A stretch of 49,292 bases of DNA from Granulicella sp. (GCA_025408425.1 JANXYX010000025.1:1-49292), one strand, 5' to 3'; counted from the stretch's first letter, positions 17,777-31,415 are shown. Program-made: numbers and translations. The notes: generated from the sequence alone by a model not told the origin.

Positions 17777-17861
17777 CAGGAGCCCGTCCGAATCTTCGCT
17801 TGCAGCCAGAGCAGTTCAGGCCATCGCGCATCGGCAGCCAGCTTTCTGGCTGAGCTTGTAG
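17766..17861 (+). pseudogene. 31-codon ORF overlapping the EACC1-like gene, probable truncated partner
   Basis: ATG 17766 is preceded immediately by GAGGAGG and overlaps the last 11 bases of the upstream gene, the arrangement expected of a translationally coupled second gene. The frame begins MNPDRSPSESSLAARAV and stops at TAG 17859. No continuation with domain character was found in the next 250 bases in any frame. I read this as the stub of a lost effector gene; a genuine micropeptide is the alternative. Confidence 0.4.
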
Positions 17862-18139
17862 GACTTGAGCTGTAATCCGGCCAAACGATGTTTCCGGTGA
17901 TGCGCAAAATCAACATTCAAAATCACATCATCACATCGCCAGCGTTTGCAGCTCAGCCCTGGCCATTGGGAAGACAATAAATTCCCTAGGCGCCGATCCC
18001 TTTAGGGCGAAGCATACGGCATCAATTTCCGCTCCATAAGTCTTCCACATTGCATAGGCCTTCGACCGACGCTAGCGTGAATATGGTATCGTGTTTCGTT
18101 CGTGGAACTCCAAAGTTTCACCAAGGGGGAGTACAACTC

Positions 18140-20011
18140 ATGGCGACAGAAAACGTCGCGCTGGCAGCCGGTGCCGAGGGCGGCACATTGGTTACGCCGG
18201 ACACGCAGCAACAGACTTCACAAGTCAACGTCGTCAACGACTTCAGCATTCAGATCGCAACCGTCAACGGATCTGGATCGCAGTCCGCCAATTCAGTACT
18301 GCTCAAGTCCATTTTCCGGATGGGTGTTCCGGTCAGCGGCAAGAACCTGTTTCCTTCCAACATCGCCGGCCTGCCAACGTGGTACACGATCCGCGCCAGT
18401 AAAGACGGGTATGTAGCTCGCAAGAAGGAGATTGACATCCTGATTGCGATGAATCCCGAGACCGCGAAGGAGGACATGCATTCCCTGCCTAGCGGTGCAG
18501 CTGCGATTTATGAGGAATCCGCCGACCTGCGGCAATTTCGAGATGATGTGGCCTGCTATCCGGTCCCGTTCGATAAGCTGACGGCTGCGGTTTGCCCTGA
18601 GGCGAAACTGCGCAAACTGGTAAAGAACATGATCTATGTCGGCGTCGCCGCGCAGATTTTGAAGATGGACATGACAGCCGTCGAAGCTGCTCTGCGCAAA
18701 CAATTCGCCCGCAAGGTAAAGGCAGCGGACCTGAACTGGGCGGCGGTACAAGCAGGCTACGACTACGCCTCGACAACCTTCACCAAGAACGATCCTTTTG
18801 TTCTGGAAGCGATGAACTCGACCGAGGGCAAGATCATCATCGATGGGAACGCCGCTGCTGCGCTTGGCTGCATCTTTGCCGGCTGCACTGTGGCGATGTG
18901 GTATCCAATCACACCGTCATCGTCGCTGGTTGAGAACTTCATCGACCTCGCAAAGCGTTACCGTATCGAGGAAGACGGCAAAGCCACCTTCGCCGTGGTG
19001 CAGGCAGAAGACGAGTTGGCAGCAATCGGCGCTGTACTGGGAGCGGGCTGGGCGGGTGCCCGCGCCATGACCGCTACGTCTGGTCCCGGGATCTCGCTCA
19101 TGGCTGAATTCACCGGCCTAGGATATTACGCGGAATTGCCAGGAGTGATCTTCGACGTTCAGCGCACGGGCCCGTCAACCGGGATGCCAACGCGCAATCA
19201 GCAGTGCGATCTGCTCTCCGTCGCTTTTCTGTCGCATGGAGACACTAAGCACGTCATGCTGATTCCCGGAAGCGTCAAGGAATGCTACGAGATGGCCATG
19301 GCGGCATTCGACTTGGCCGAGCAGCTCCAGACCCCGGTGTTTGTCATGTCCGACCTCGATCTGGGCATGAATAACTGGATGTCTGAGCCATTTACATATC
19401 CCGACAAACCACTGAATCGGGGCAAGGTGTTGAGTGCAGAGGATTTGACCAGGCTTGGCGGATTCGCTCGCTATAAAGATGTGGATGGCGATGGCATAGG
19501 CTATCGCACGCTGCCGGGCACCGACCATCCCCTCGCGGCCTACTTCACCCGCGGCACCGGTCACAATGAGAAAGCACAGTACTCTGAGCGACCCGACGAC
19601 TACTACAACAATATGGAGAGGCTGTCCAAGAAGTTTGAGACCGCTCGCTCGCTCGTCCCACGTCCGGAAGTTGTGCAAACTGGCAAGTCAAAGATAGGTT
19701 TGATTGCCTTCGGCACGTCTGATTTTGCAACCCTCGAGTGTCGCGATCAGTTGAACAAGGAATATGGTCTCGACACCGATTACCTGCGGCTGCGGGCGTA
19801 TCCCTTTTCGCGCGAAGTCCATGAGTTTGTCGCTTCGCATGAGCGAGTGTACGTAATCGAGCAGAACCGTGACGCGCAGATGTTGAGCCTCCTGAAGTTG
19901 GATCTTCAGGCGGAAGAGATTGTGAAGCTGCGCAGCATACGCCACTTCAACGGACTGCCGATTGACGCGCGCTCCGTCACCGATGACCTTGTCACGCAGG
20001 AAGGAATCTAA
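18140..20011 (+). CDS. korA: 2-oxoacid:ferredoxin oxidoreductase, fused gamma-alpha subunit (probably 2-oxoglutarate)
   Basis: A 623-residue subunit. Residues ~35-215 form the gamma domain (GSGSQSANSVLLKSIFRMGVP, then LFPSNIAGLPTWYTIRAS). The alpha (pyrimidine-binding) domain follows from about residue 230 (IIIDGNAAAALGCIFAGC, YPITPSSSLVENF, ATSGPGISLMAEFTG) and a C-terminal domain carries RAYPFSREVHEF. With KorB it converts a 2-oxoacid plus CoA to acyl-CoA and CO2 while reducing ferredoxin. Start ATG 18140 has AAGGGGGA nine bases upstream; a longer reading from 18050 has no support. korB begins directly after the stop. Oxoglutarate is preferred because a separate pyruvate enzyme follows, but the substrate is inferred. 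Confidence 0.9.
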   Translation: MATENVALAAGAEGGTLVTPDTQQQTSQVNVVNDFSIQIATVNGSGSQSANSVLLKSIFRMGVPVSGKNLFPSNIAGLPTWYTIRASKDGYVARKKEIDILIAMNPETAKEDMHSLPSGAAAIYEESADLRQFRDDVACYPVPFDKLTAAVCPEAKLRKLVKNMIYVGVAAQILKMDMTAVEAALRKQFARKVKAADLNWAAVQAGYDYASTTFTKNDPFVLEAMNSTEGKIIIDGNAAAALGCIFAGCTVAMWYPITPSSSLVENFIDLAKRYRIEEDGKATFAVVQAEDELAAIGAVLGAGWAGARAMTATSGPGISLMAEFTGLGYYAELPGVIFDVQRTGPSTGMPTRNQQCDLLSVAFLSHGDTKHVMLIPGSVKECYEMAMAAFDLAEQLQTPVFVMSDLDLGMNNWMSEPFTYPDKPLNRGKVLSAEDLTRLGGFARYKDVDGDGIGYRTLPGTDHPLAAYFTRGTGHNEKAQYSERPDDYYNNMERLSKKFETARSLVPRPEVVQTGKSKIGLIAFGTSDFATLECRDQLNKEYGLDTDYLRLRAYPFSREVHEFVASHERVYVIEQNRDAQMLSLLKLDLQAEEIVKLRSIRHFNGLPIDARSVTDDLVTQEGI

Positions 20012-21079
20012 ATGGCAACGACGCCTGTTACCTCTACTCCTATTGACGCACCCAAGCCAGCAGCTAAAACGAACAGGATTGGCCTTCAGGTCCTCGACTA
20101 CCGCGGCGGTAAGACAACCCTTTGCGCGGGCTGCGGCCACAATGCAATCTCCGAACGCATTATCGACGCTTTTTATGAGATGGGCGTTCAGCCAGAACGC
20201 GTGATGAAGCTCTCTGGTATCGGGTGCTCGTCCAAGAGCCCGGCTTACTTTATGAGCCGATCGCACTCGTTCAACAGCGTACATGGTCGTATGCCCTCCG
20301 TCGCGACGGGAGCCCTGCTAGCCAATCGCACGATGAAGGCTCTGGGCGTCAGCGGAGACGGCGACACTGCATCTATCGGCATCGGGCAGTTCATTCACCT
20401 GATGCGGCGCAACATCCCGATCATCTACATCATCGAGGACAACGGCGTATACGGACTCACCAAGGGCCAATTTTCCGCGACCGCCGACATTGGCTCAAAA
20501 CTGAAAACCGGTGTAGTCAATGATTTGCCGCCGATTGATACCTGCGCGCTCGCAATTCAACTGGGCGCGACCTTTGTGGGACGATCCTTCTCCGGCGACA
20601 AAAAGCAGTTGCTCGCCATGCTGAAGGCCGCCATCGCTCACAACGGTACCGTGGTGCTCGATGTAATCTCGCCGTGCGTTACATTCAACGATCACGAGGG
20701 TTCGACCAAGAGCTACAAATACATGCAAGAGCACGAAGAGGCCATCTCGGAGGTCGGCTTCGTGCCACATTTCCAGGAGATCGATGTCGAATACGATCCC
20801 GGGACAACAATCAATGTGGAGATGCATGACGGCAGCCATCTGCGCCTCCGCAAACTGCACGAGGACTTCGACCCAACGGACCGCGTCGCCGCAGTTTCAG
20901 CTCTCATGACGGCGCACTCACAGGAAGAAGTTCTGACGGGCATCTTCTACGTGGACACTAAGAAGCCCAGTTTTACCGAAATGTTGAACCTGGTAGACGA
21001 ACCTCTCGGCACGTTGCCCGACGAGCGAGTAAGACCAAGTCGCGCAGTCCTGGACGACGTAATGCATCGGCTGATGTAG
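20012..21079 (+). CDS. korB: 2-oxoacid:ferredoxin oxidoreductase, beta (TPP-binding) subunit
   Basis: A 355-residue catalytic subunit. CAGCGHNAISERI near residue 38 and IGCSSKSPAYF supply cysteines for the iron-sulfur cluster, and the thiamine diphosphate/Mg motif is GDGDTASIG with the downstream EDNGVYGLTKGQ. SPCVTFNDHEGSTKSYKY near residue 210 is the form seen in beta subunits of aerobic 2-oxoglutarate oxidoreductases. No separate 2x[4Fe-4S] delta subunit lies nearby, as usual for the two-subunit type that passes electrons directly to ferredoxin. ATG 20012 follows the korA stop without a gap, so the two are translationally coupled. A strong terminator lies 39 bases downstream. Confidence 0.92.
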   Translation: MATTPVTSTPIDAPKPAAKTNRIGLQVLDYRGGKTTLCAGCGHNAISERIIDAFYEMGVQPERVMKLSGIGCSSKSPAYFMSRSHSFNSVHGRMPSVATGALLANRTMKALGVSGDGDTASIGIGQFIHLMRRNIPIIYIIEDNGVYGLTKGQFSATADIGSKLKTGVVNDLPPIDTCALAIQLGATFVGRSFSGDKKQLLAMLKAAIAHNGTVVLDVISPCVTFNDHEGSTKSYKYMQEHEEAISEVGFVPHFQEIDVEYDPGTTINVEMHDGSHLRLRKLHEDFDPTDRVAAVSALMTAHSQEEVLTGIFYVDTKKPSFTEMLNLVDEPLGTLPDERVRPSRAVLDDVMHRLM

Positions 21080-21117
21080 GCCCTCACCGTCGTCACTCAC
21101 GAATAACGTTTGAGCGG

Positions 21118-21150
21118 AAAGCCCCGGACAATTTGTCCGGGGCTTTTCTT
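21118..21150 (+). terminator. Rho-independent terminator after korAB
   Basis: A GC-rich 10-bp stem (GCCCCGGACA with TGTCCGGGGC, loop of 3) is flanked by AAA before and TTTTCTTTC after. It lies 39 bases past the korB stop and should end the korAB transcript. Confidence 0.88.
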
Positions 21151-21301
21151 TCGAGGGTACGGCACAGCAGCATCGGCCACTACCTCTTAATTGACGAAGA
21201 TGGGCCATGAGATCGATGCAATCAGCCGCGAGGAGCTCGATGACGAACGTCAAACCGAGGATCAATTACAAAATGATGAGAAATCAGAGAACCTAATCGC
21301 C

Positions 21302-21508
21302 CTACTTGCCAGTATGTTCGGCTTCAGCATCCAGCCCGGGAAAATCAGTGTCACTGTCCTTCAGCATTTCGTCTTGATCGCGGTGGCCAAGTTGGCCGGC
21401 GAAAGAGCCGTGTTGGGGGCGGAGCCTACTGTCTGGGTCAAGCGCGTCGTCTTCCACTGCGCCCTTGCGAATCCCTTCATCCGGACGAGTCTTTCCAGTG
21501 TGGGTCAT
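21302..21508 (-). CDS. Small acidic hypothetical protein
   Basis: A 68-residue, hydrophilic, Asp/Glu-rich protein without cysteine or membrane segment (MTHTGKTRPDEGIRKGAVED, then LDPDSRLRPQHG and QDEMLKDSDTDFPG). The start is ATG 21508, preceded by AGGAGAACCTCC; a longer frame from 21550 has no better site. It is probably disordered, as many small stress-associated proteins are. The plus-strand frame over the same bases (21191-21541) has a less protein-like composition and no ribosome binding site. It stands alone between two oppositely directed energy genes. I recognise no family. Confidence 0.5.
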   Translation of the reverse strand: MTHTGKTRPDEGIRKGAVEDDALDPDSRLRPQHGSFAGQLGHRDQDEMLKDSDTDFPGLDAEAEHTGK

Positions 21509-21748
21509 GGAGGTTCTCCTGTGTTCGAGGAAACGATTTGATAGTAGCACTACGCCGGTTGAGTTGGCTGGCAGCCATCAAATGATGAAAAATACCCGCC
21601 GCACCCCTGAAGATGTGCGCTGTGTCACAGAATCTTGTTTAGGCAACACATATCCTTGGCTCAATTTCCAATTCCTGTTGCAGAAAGAAACGGGATCGAA
21701 TCCGCCGGGAGCCAGCAAGGCGGTAAGACACCGTAGAGAGAAAAAAGA

Positions 21749-25377
<3,629 letters not shown>

Positions 25378-25381
<4 letters not shown>

Positions 25382-26394
25382 TCGATCTATCGACCGAATA
25401 TCTCGGATTGAAATTGAAGAGTCCCATCGTAGTTTCTGCAACTCCGCTGAGTGAATCCGTCGACAACATCCGTCGCATGGAGGATTCCGGTGCTGCCGCG
25501 GTAGTTCTCACTTCTCTCTTTGAGGAGCAGATCCTGCTCGAAGGTGGCGCTCTCGAGCAAGATCTCGCTCGTGGCACAGAGTCCTACGCTGAATCGCTTA
25601 GCTATTTGCCACCGCTCGACGACTATCACTACAGTCAGGATAAGTACCTTCGCCATCTGGACTCTGCAAAGCGCAGCGTCCAGATCCCCATTATCGCCAG
25701 CCTCAATGGCGCTTCTCACGGTGGCTGGACGCATTTCGCTAAAGTGCTGGAGGACGTGGGCGCCGACGCGCTGGAACTTAACACCTACTCCCTCGCCACA
25801 GATCCCAAGAGGACCAGCACGGAAATCGAACAGGGCCTGGTCGATCTCGTCCTGGAGATCAAGAGGAACATCAAGATTCCTATTGCGGTCAAACTGTCGC
25901 CGCAGTTCACCAGCATTCCACATCTGGCCAGCCGGTTGGCGGCTTTCGGCGCGAATGGACTAGTCCTCTTCAATCGCTTCTATCAACCCGACTTCGACAT
26001 CGAGAGCCTAAATGTTGTGCCGAGGATCGCTTTCAGCACACCGCAGGAGCTACTCCTTCGCCTGCATTGGGTGGCCATCCTCTATGGCCAGGTGAGCTGC
26101 GACCTCGCCATCACTGGCGGCGTTCATAGCGCAGAAGGTTTTCTCAAATCTGTCATGGCCGGAGCCCAGGTAGCCATGATGACGTCGGCCCTCCATATCC
26201 ACGGCATCCAGCACCTCGCCACTGTGCATGCCGATCTGGTTCGCTGGATGGAAGAGCACGAGTATGAATCCACAAACCAGATGCGCGGTAGCCTCAGCAG
26301 GTGCGCCGTTCCAGACACTTCGCCGTTTGATCGTGGAAACTACATCAAGACTTTGAGCAGCTACACCTTGCGCCAGAGTGTCGCCCATTCATGA
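25378..26394 (+). CDS. Dihydroorotate dehydrogenase-like flavoprotein coupled to nifJ
   Basis: A 338-residue FMN TIM-barrel protein similar in outline to class 1 dihydroorotate dehydrogenases: LSTEYLGLKLKSPIVVSATP at the N-terminus, PIIASLNGASHGGWT, ALELNTY, PIAVKLSP and the FMN-binding ITGGVHSAEGFLKSVMAGA. Its ATG overlaps the nifJ stop by 4 bases. Genes of this family recur next to pyruvate:ferredoxin oxidoreductase in other bacteria, so it is probably not a pyrimidine-pathway enzyme but may exchange electrons with, or support, that system. No iron-sulfur motif is visible. The reaction is unknown. Confidence 0.85.
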
Positions 26395-26568
26395 GCCACC
26401 CAAGGGAGATGCTCGGCGACTCCTCGCTTACTTCCCAAAGCTTGGCCGCGTTATTGTGGGACAGTACGGGCATCAAACATATACCCTGTCGAACAAGCGA
26501 ATTTGACGTGTCAACACCTCCGACGTGGCGTAGTCTGGTCGCAGACAAAAGCAGGAGAGCAATCGGTT

Positions 26569-26599
26569 TTGGACTAACGATTTCTTGTTTCCCTATATA
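26569..26599 (+). promoter_or_regulatory. Possible sigma-70 promoter for the nuo operon
   Basis: TTGGAC (26569-26574) and TATATA (26594-26599) are separated by 18-19 bases and lie about 20 bases before nuoA ATG 26620. A small palindrome TTGACGTGTCAA sits upstream at 26503-26514 and may be an operator. This is a visual match only. Confidence 0.35.
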
Positions 26600-26619
26600 G
26601 CAAGTAATTTTGGAATTCT

Positions 26620-27000
26620 ATGAATACTATCTTCATCGATATCTACCGTCCTATCGCGATTCTTATGATTGCCGCCGTTTGCTTTGCCATCTCCCCTCTG
26701 GTAATGGCATGGGTTTGGTCGAAGAAGTTTTCTCCGCGCAAGCCAGGGCCCGTGAAGAACGCAACATATGAGTGCGGGCTCGAATCCAAGGGCGCAGCGC
26801 TGATTCACTTCAAGCCCGAGTATTACCTTTACGCAATCGTCTTTCTAATTTTTGACGTGGAGGCAATTTTCTTGCTGCCCTTCGCGGTGGCATTTTCCGG
26901 CCTGAGCGTCGGCGCATCGATCGCCATGTTGATCTTCCTTTTGTTACTTGTTGAGGGACTGATTTGGACCTGGCAAAAAGGAGTCTTGACCTGGGTATGA
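26620..27000 (+). CDS. nuoA: NADH-quinone oxidoreductase-type complex, subunit A
   Basis: A 126-residue membrane subunit with three helices at about residues 10-32, 68-90 and 94-116. KPGPVKNATYECGLESKG is the conserved loop that reaches toward the quinone site, and YYLYAIVFLIFDVEAIFLLP is the diagnostic second helix. First gene of a twelve-gene complex I operon; nuoB follows after 67 bases. The ribosome binding site is weak. Confidence 0.95.
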   Translation: MNTIFIDIYRPIAILMIAAVCFAISPLVMAWVWSKKFSPRKPGPVKNATYECGLESKGAALIHFKPEYYLYAIVFLIFDVEAIFLLPFAVAFSGLSVGASIAMLIFLLLLVEGLIWTWQKGVLTWV

Positions 27001-27067
27001 CCATTGCTCGTGCGAGAACACCTTTGACTGAGTCCAACCTTCAAGAAACGTAAGCGAAACGGTAAAA

Positions 27068-27721
27068 ATGGATCCCGAGCTAAAAAACGAACTAAGCCGA
27101 CAAGGAATCTTCACCACCACCCTCGAAGAACTTTACAACTGGGGCCGGAAGAGTTCGGTGTGGCCGCTGACCTTCGGACTTGCCTGCTGCGCGATCGAAA
27201 TGATCGCGACGACCATGGCGCGCTATGACCTGGCGCGATTTGGCGCCGAGATCTTCCGCCCCTCGCCGCGACAGGCGGATTTGATGATCGTTGCCGGCAC
27301 CGTCACCAAAAAAATGGCGCCACAAGTGGTGCGGCTCTACAACCAGATGCCGGAGCCGAAGTACGTTATCGCAATGGGAGCCTGCGCGATCTCTGGCGGT
27401 CCCTTCAAGCAGGGTTATAACGTCCTTAAGGGAATTGATCGCTACATTCCCGTGGACGTACATATTCCCGGTTGTCCTCCGCGCCCTGAGGCACTCATGG
27501 ACGCCTTTATCACCCTGCAGAAGAAGATCGCCACGCAACACCTTACGGGAGTAGACAGACCACGACATCTGAATCCTGATGCTCCCAGCGAATTCATTGT
27601 TCCGGAATTCGGAGCACACGATCTGGAGCCACCCAAAAATCTCAAGCTATGGCACATCACCTCCAATTCGAGTCCAAAGATACCCAGCACGGCGGATAAC
27701 AATGAACCTGGAAAAGATTAA
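27068..27721 (+). CDS. nuoB: Complex I subunit B (N2 cluster)
   Basis: A 217-residue peripheral subunit that carries the terminal [4Fe-4S] cluster N2, the electron donor to quinone. The tandem-cysteine motif [19 protein letters not shown] and the later MGACAISGG and [10 protein letters not shown] supply the four ligands. A ~45-residue C-terminal tail after QKKIATQ is longer than in short bacterial homologues. Its last 20 bases overlap the start of nuoC in another frame. Confidence 0.96.
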   Translation: MDPELKNELSRQGIFTTTLEELYNWGRKSSVWPLTFGLACCAIEMIATTMARYDLARFGAEIFRPSPRQADLMIVAGTVTKKMAPQVVRLYNQMPEPKYVIAMGACAISGGPFKQGYNVLKGIDRYIPVDVHIPGCPPRPEALMDAFITLQKKIATQHLTGVDRPRHLNPDAPSEFIVPEFGAHDLEPPKNLKLWHITSNSSPKIPSTADNNEPGKD

Positions 27722-28313
27722 ATCCGACATCGAAGCAGCCGTCCCAGGTTGCAATGTGCAAATCGTCGTCAACGGCAGTCCTTCCGGCCAGCATTCGCTG
27801 CTGCTCGAACGGCAGCACGTATTTGAGATCGCAAAGTTCCTGCAGGACGACTCGGAGCTCCATCTGGACTACTGTTCGAATGTCACTGGCGTGGACTGGC
27901 TAGATACAGAGACTTCAGAAAAAGTGAAAGTGCAACGTTTGGTGGACGGAGTGGAACAAGAGGTCGAGGAGATTCGAAAAACTCGATCTCCAGGTTACCT
28001 GGAAGCTGTCTATCACTTGTATTCGATGGAGAAGAAACACGGGCCGCTCGTCCTACGCCAGCGCACGGAAAACCGTACAGACCAAATCAATTTACCTTCG
28101 CTCACTCCTATCTGGCGCAGCGCAGAATTTCAGGAACGCGAGATCTTCGATCTCTACGGAATCATCTTCGAAGGGCATCCTGATCTGCGCCGAATATTGA
28201 TGTGGGACGAATTTGAAGACCACCCCATGCGTAAGGACTACATAGAGCCAAACGATTACGAATATGAGCCAACCCCACATGACGCCGTGCTTGAAAAATC
28301 GATGCAGCACTAA
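27702..28313 (+). CDS. nuoC: Complex I subunit C
   Basis: A 203-residue peripheral-arm subunit (30-kDa type). Conserved features are [14 protein letters not shown] near residue 50 and the C-terminal [20 protein letters not shown] with [17 protein letters not shown]. The start is ATG 27702, which overlaps the nuoB end by 20 bases; a longer frame from 27579 runs through nuoB and is not credible. It is separate from NuoD, not fused as in E. coli. Confidence 0.93.
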   Translation: MNLEKIKSDIEAAVPGCNVQIVVNGSPSGQHSLLLERQHVFEIAKFLQDDSELHLDYCSNVTGVDWLDTETSEKVKVQRLVDGVEQEVEEIRKTRSPGYLEAVYHLYSMEKKHGPLVLRQRTENRTDQINLPSLTPIWRSAEFQEREIFDLYGIIFEGHPDLRRILMWDEFEDHPMRKDYIEPNDYEYEPTPHDAVLEKSMQH

Positions 28314-28350
28314 GACGGGCTAATGTGATAACGATGATTCGACCTTTGCA

Positions 28351-29523
28351 ATGAGCATAAGAATGGAAATGATCGCACCCGAAGATCAGAGAACAGCCCA
28401 GAGCGCCGCAACTGCCAAGAGCGAGGACGCATTGCTCGACATTTCGCTGGGGCCACACCATCCGTCTACTCACGGCGTGTTCCGAATGGACGTCGTACTG
28501 GATGGCGAACGCGTCGTGAAACTCAAGCCGGTCTTCGGCTATCTTCATCGCAACCACGAAAAGATAGCTGAATCGGTATCCTACCTCGCCTCGATGCCTT
28601 ATACCGATCGGCTGGACTACATGTGCTCGCTCACTAATAACTGGGCTTATGCGCTCACAGTCGAAAAATTGGCTGGCATACAGGTTCCGGAACGGGCTGA
28701 GTATATTCGCGTGATTACTGCGGAGCTGACACGGCTGCAGAATCACGCATCCACAATTGGCTTCCTCATGCAGGAGATGGGCGCTAGTGGAACACCGCTG
28801 ATGTACGCCTTCCGCGAGCGCGAAATCATCCTTGACCTCTTTGAGTCACTGACCGGTTCACGCATGATGTCCAACTACATGCGCTTCGGTGGTTGTCGCG
28901 TTGACTTGCCTTACGGCTGGCTGAAGCAGACCGAAAAAGTAGTTGCTGAGTTCCCGCGATTCCTCGATGAGTTTGAGCGCCTGCTTTCGAGCAACGAGAT
29001 TCTTCTGGCCCGCACCCAGGGTGTCGGCGTGCTCTCAAAGAAACTCGCAATTCAAGGCGGCATCACCGGACCGATGCTGCGCGCGTCTGGAGTCAACTAC
29101 GACATCCGCAAAGTTGATAAATACGGAATTTACGACAGGTTTGACTTTAGAGTTCCTATCGGCGAACACGGGGACGTCTATGATCGCTTCATGATTCGTC
29201 TGCTGGAGATGCGCGAATCTTTGAAAATTTTGACGCAGGCCCTGCGCGACATCACTGCTGGCCCCATCATGGACACAAAGACAAAGATTCGTGGTTTTCG
29301 CCCTAAAGCCGGCGAAGCATACGGAAGAATTGAATCGCCAAAGGGAGAACTTGGCTTCTTCTTGATCAGTGACGGGTCGCCCCAGCCATATCGCTATCGG
29401 GTGCGGCCGCCCAGCCTGATCAACCTTACAGTTTTGGAAGACATGTGCCTTGGTGCCAGTGTGGCGGATACCGTCGTCATCTTTGGCACTGTCGATATCG
29501 TGCTGGGCGAAGTGGACCGGTAG
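28351..29523 (+). CDS. nuoD: Complex I subunit D
   Basis: A 390-residue subunit (49-kDa type) that forms the quinone-binding cavity with Nuo[21 protein letters not shown] holds the histidines of the quinone site, and the C-terminal [20 protein letters not shown] with GEVDR is canonical. The ancestral NiFe-hydrogenase cysteines are absent, as expected. Start ATG 28351, with ATG 28363 possible. The next gene is nuoI rather than nuoE, so the NADH-oxidising module is missing at the place where it is usually encoded. Confidence 0.95.
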   Translation: MSIRMEMIAPEDQRTAQSAATAKSEDALLDISLGPHHPSTHGVFRMDVVLDGERVVKLKPVFGYLHRNHEKIAESVSYLASMPYTDRLDYMCSLTNNWAYALTVEKLAGIQVPERAEYIRVITAELTRLQNHASTIGFLMQEMGASGTPLMYAFREREIILDLFESLTGSRMMSNYMRFGGCRVDLPYGWLKQTEKVVAEFPRFLDEFERLLSSNEILLARTQGVGVLSKKLAIQGGITGPMLRASGVNYDIRKVDKYGIYDRFDFRVPIGEHGDVYDRFMIRLLEMRESLKILTQALRDITAGPIMDTKTKIRGFRPKAGEAYGRIESPKGELGFFLISDGSPQPYRYRVRPPSLINLTVLEDMCLGASVADTVVIFGTVDIVLGEVDR

Positions 29524-29591
29524 AGTGTCGTTGCAGTGCATTAGAACACTGAAGTATTGCACTGGAACCGTGCAGGAAAAGGGTGTGAATC

Positions 29592-30209
29592 ATGCTGGGT
29601 GAAGGCATCGCGAAAGGTCTAGTGGAGACGGCCAGAAATTTCTTTGGCAGCTACTTTACCAAAGACCGCCTTACAACTGTGCAATATCCAGAGGAACGCT
29701 TGCCGCAATTCGAAGCGGCGCGCAACTTCCCTTTTCTCGTCTACGATGGCGGCGACTGGCAGGCTGGTCTTCGCTGTGTCGGCTGCCAGATCTGTGAAAA
29801 GGAATGCCCGCCCAAGTGCATCTATATCGAAAAGAGCAAGGACAAAAAGCCGGACGCAGTTGGCAAGCTGCAGTTCTATCCAGCGGTCTTCAATATTGAT
29901 GTATCAGTCTGCATGAGTTGCCAGATCTGCGTCGAAGTCTGCCCGTTTGAAGCCATCAAGATGGATACCGAATTCGAGCTGAGCACTGATGACCGCTTTG
30001 GCGGGCTCCTCTGGGACAAGGCACAGTTGGCCAAATCCAACGAGCACTACCGCAAGATCCATCCCACCGAGGCCGCTGAGGTGGACGCACGGCTAGCGGA
30101 AGAGAAGGCTAAAGTGGACGCCAAAGTGAAAGCGGCCGCTGAGAACAAGACAACTCCCACATCACCCGGCGCAGTACAACCCGGATCCGGAGCCTCATCT
30201 ACCCAATGA
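29592..30209 (+). CDS. nuoI: Complex I subunit I (two [4Fe-4S] clusters)
   Basis: A 205-residue ferredoxin-like subunit. The motifs CVGCQICEKECPPKCIYIE and CMSCQICVEVCPFEAIKMD bind clusters N6a and N6b. In a complex without NuoEFG this subunit would be the natural docking and entry point for ferredoxin. After about residue 155 there is a charged, then Thr/Pro/Ser-rich tail (AEEKAKVDAKVKAAAENK) of roughly 45 residues, beyond the usual family length. Confidence 0.95.
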   Translation: MLGEGIAKGLVETARNFFGSYFTKDRLTTVQYPEERLPQFEAARNFPFLVYDGGDWQAGLRCVGCQICEKECPPKCIYIEKSKDKKPDAVGKLQFYPAVFNIDVSVCMSCQICVEVCPFEAIKMDTEFELSTDDRFGGLLWDKAQLAKSNEHYRKIHPTEAAEVDARLAEEKAKVDAKVKAAAENKTTPTSPGAVQPGSGASSTQ

Positions 30210-30239
30210 TTCACTTATCTTCCAACACGGTACAAGACC

Positions 30240-31415
30240 ATGGTTGAAACCGCAGATCAGCTCTTTGTCATATTGCAACACTGGCTCGTAGGTCATGCGC
30301 CTGCCAGCCTCCGATCCATTCTTTCAGTTCTGCTTCCGGTCATAGCAATCCTCGTAGTGTTTGGGTTGCTATTTGCTATTACCACCATCCTGGAACGAAA
30401 GGGGCTGGGCCGGATCCAGAACCGTTATGGTCCAAATCGCACCGGCCCATTTGGCGTTCTTCAGCCCATCGCCGACGCAATCAAGTCGCTGACCAAGGAA
30501 GATGTTGTGCCGCAAGCGGCGGACAAGATTGTGCACTTTTTGGCACCCGTGGTGCTGGTGCTGGCTGCATTCTCAATTTACGCAGTAATGCCCGTTGGCA
30601 GAAATATGGTGTTAGCCAACCTGGACGCCGGCGTCCTGTACTTTTTTGCCGTCAGCTCTGTTATGGAGCTGACTATCTTTATGGCTGGATGGTCGAGCCG
30701 TAACAAATACTCATTATTAGGAGCGATGCGCGCTATCGCGCAAATGATCAGCTACGAGGTACCCCTGATTCTTGCATCGATCACCGTCATTATGGCGGCG
30801 GGTTCAATGTCCACCGTGACAATTGTCGAAAAACAGGCAGGATTTACAGGAATCCTGCCTCATTGGTTTGTCTTCACGCCTTGGGGATTCGCCGGTTTCA
30901 TTCTTTTTATGATCGCAGCAACCGCCGAATCTAACCGCTCGCCCTTCGACCTCCCAGAAGGAGAATCAGAGATAATTGCGGGCTATTACATCGAGTACTC
31001 CGGATTCAAGTTCGCTCTGTTCTTCCTGGGTGAGTATCTTGGAATGTTCGCAATTAGCGGATTGGGAATCACACTGTTTTTGGGCGGATGGTCCGCACCA
31101 CTTTCCTTCTTGACCTGGCTCCCATCCTACCTCTGGTTTTTCGCAAAGCTCCTTGCAATGATTGTTGTCTTCATATGGATTCGCGGCACTCTTCCCCGTA
31201 TGCGCACGGATCAGTTGATGAACTTTGCCTGGAAGTTTATGCTTCCGATGACATTACTCAACCTGGTTACCGCGGGGGTCTGGCGATTTTTACCGGGGGG
31301 CCTCTTGCGATGGCTCGTCTGCAGCTTTCTGGTGGTTGTCCCATACGTTCTATTGGGTCGCGGATTGATGCAAGGATGGAAACTGGAAAAGCGCGTGTAT
31401 CGTTTTGCTGAATAG
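30240..31415 (+). CDS. nuoH: Complex I subunit H
   Basis: A 391-residue membrane subunit with about eight or nine helices that links the peripheral arm to the proton pumps. RIQNRYGPNRTGPFGVLQPI and DAIKSLTKEDVVPQAADK form the conserved quinone-channel loop, and ESNRSPFDLPEGESEIIAGY the acidic loop. RGTLPRMRTDQLMNFAWK near the end is also typical. The start is ATG 30240, 30 bases after nuoI. Confidence 0.95.
   Translation: MVETADQLFVILQHWLVGHAPASLRSILSVLLPVIAILVVFGLLFAITTILERKGLGRIQNRYGPNRTGPFGVLQPIADAIKSLTKEDVVPQAADKIVHFLAPVVLVLAAFSIYAVMPVGRNMVLANLDAGVLYFFAVSSVMELTIFMAGWSSRNKYSLLGAMRAIAQMISYEVPLILASITVIMAAGSMSTVTIVEKQAGFTGILPHWFVFTPWGFAGFILFMIAATAESNRSPFDLPEGESEIIAGYYIEYSGFKFALFFLGEYLGMFAISGLGITLFLGGWSAPLSFLTWLPSYLWFFAKLLAMIVVFIWIRGTLPRMRTDQLMNFAWKFMLPMTLLNLVTAGVWRFLPGGLLRWLVCSFLVVVPYVLLGRGLMQGWKLEKRVYRFAE

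Noticed and set aside
21191..21541. Plus-strand frame of 116 codons between korB and nifJ
   Set aside because: The opposite strand has a better candidate with AGGAG before its ATG; the plus-strand frame has no such site and starts close to the korB terminator.
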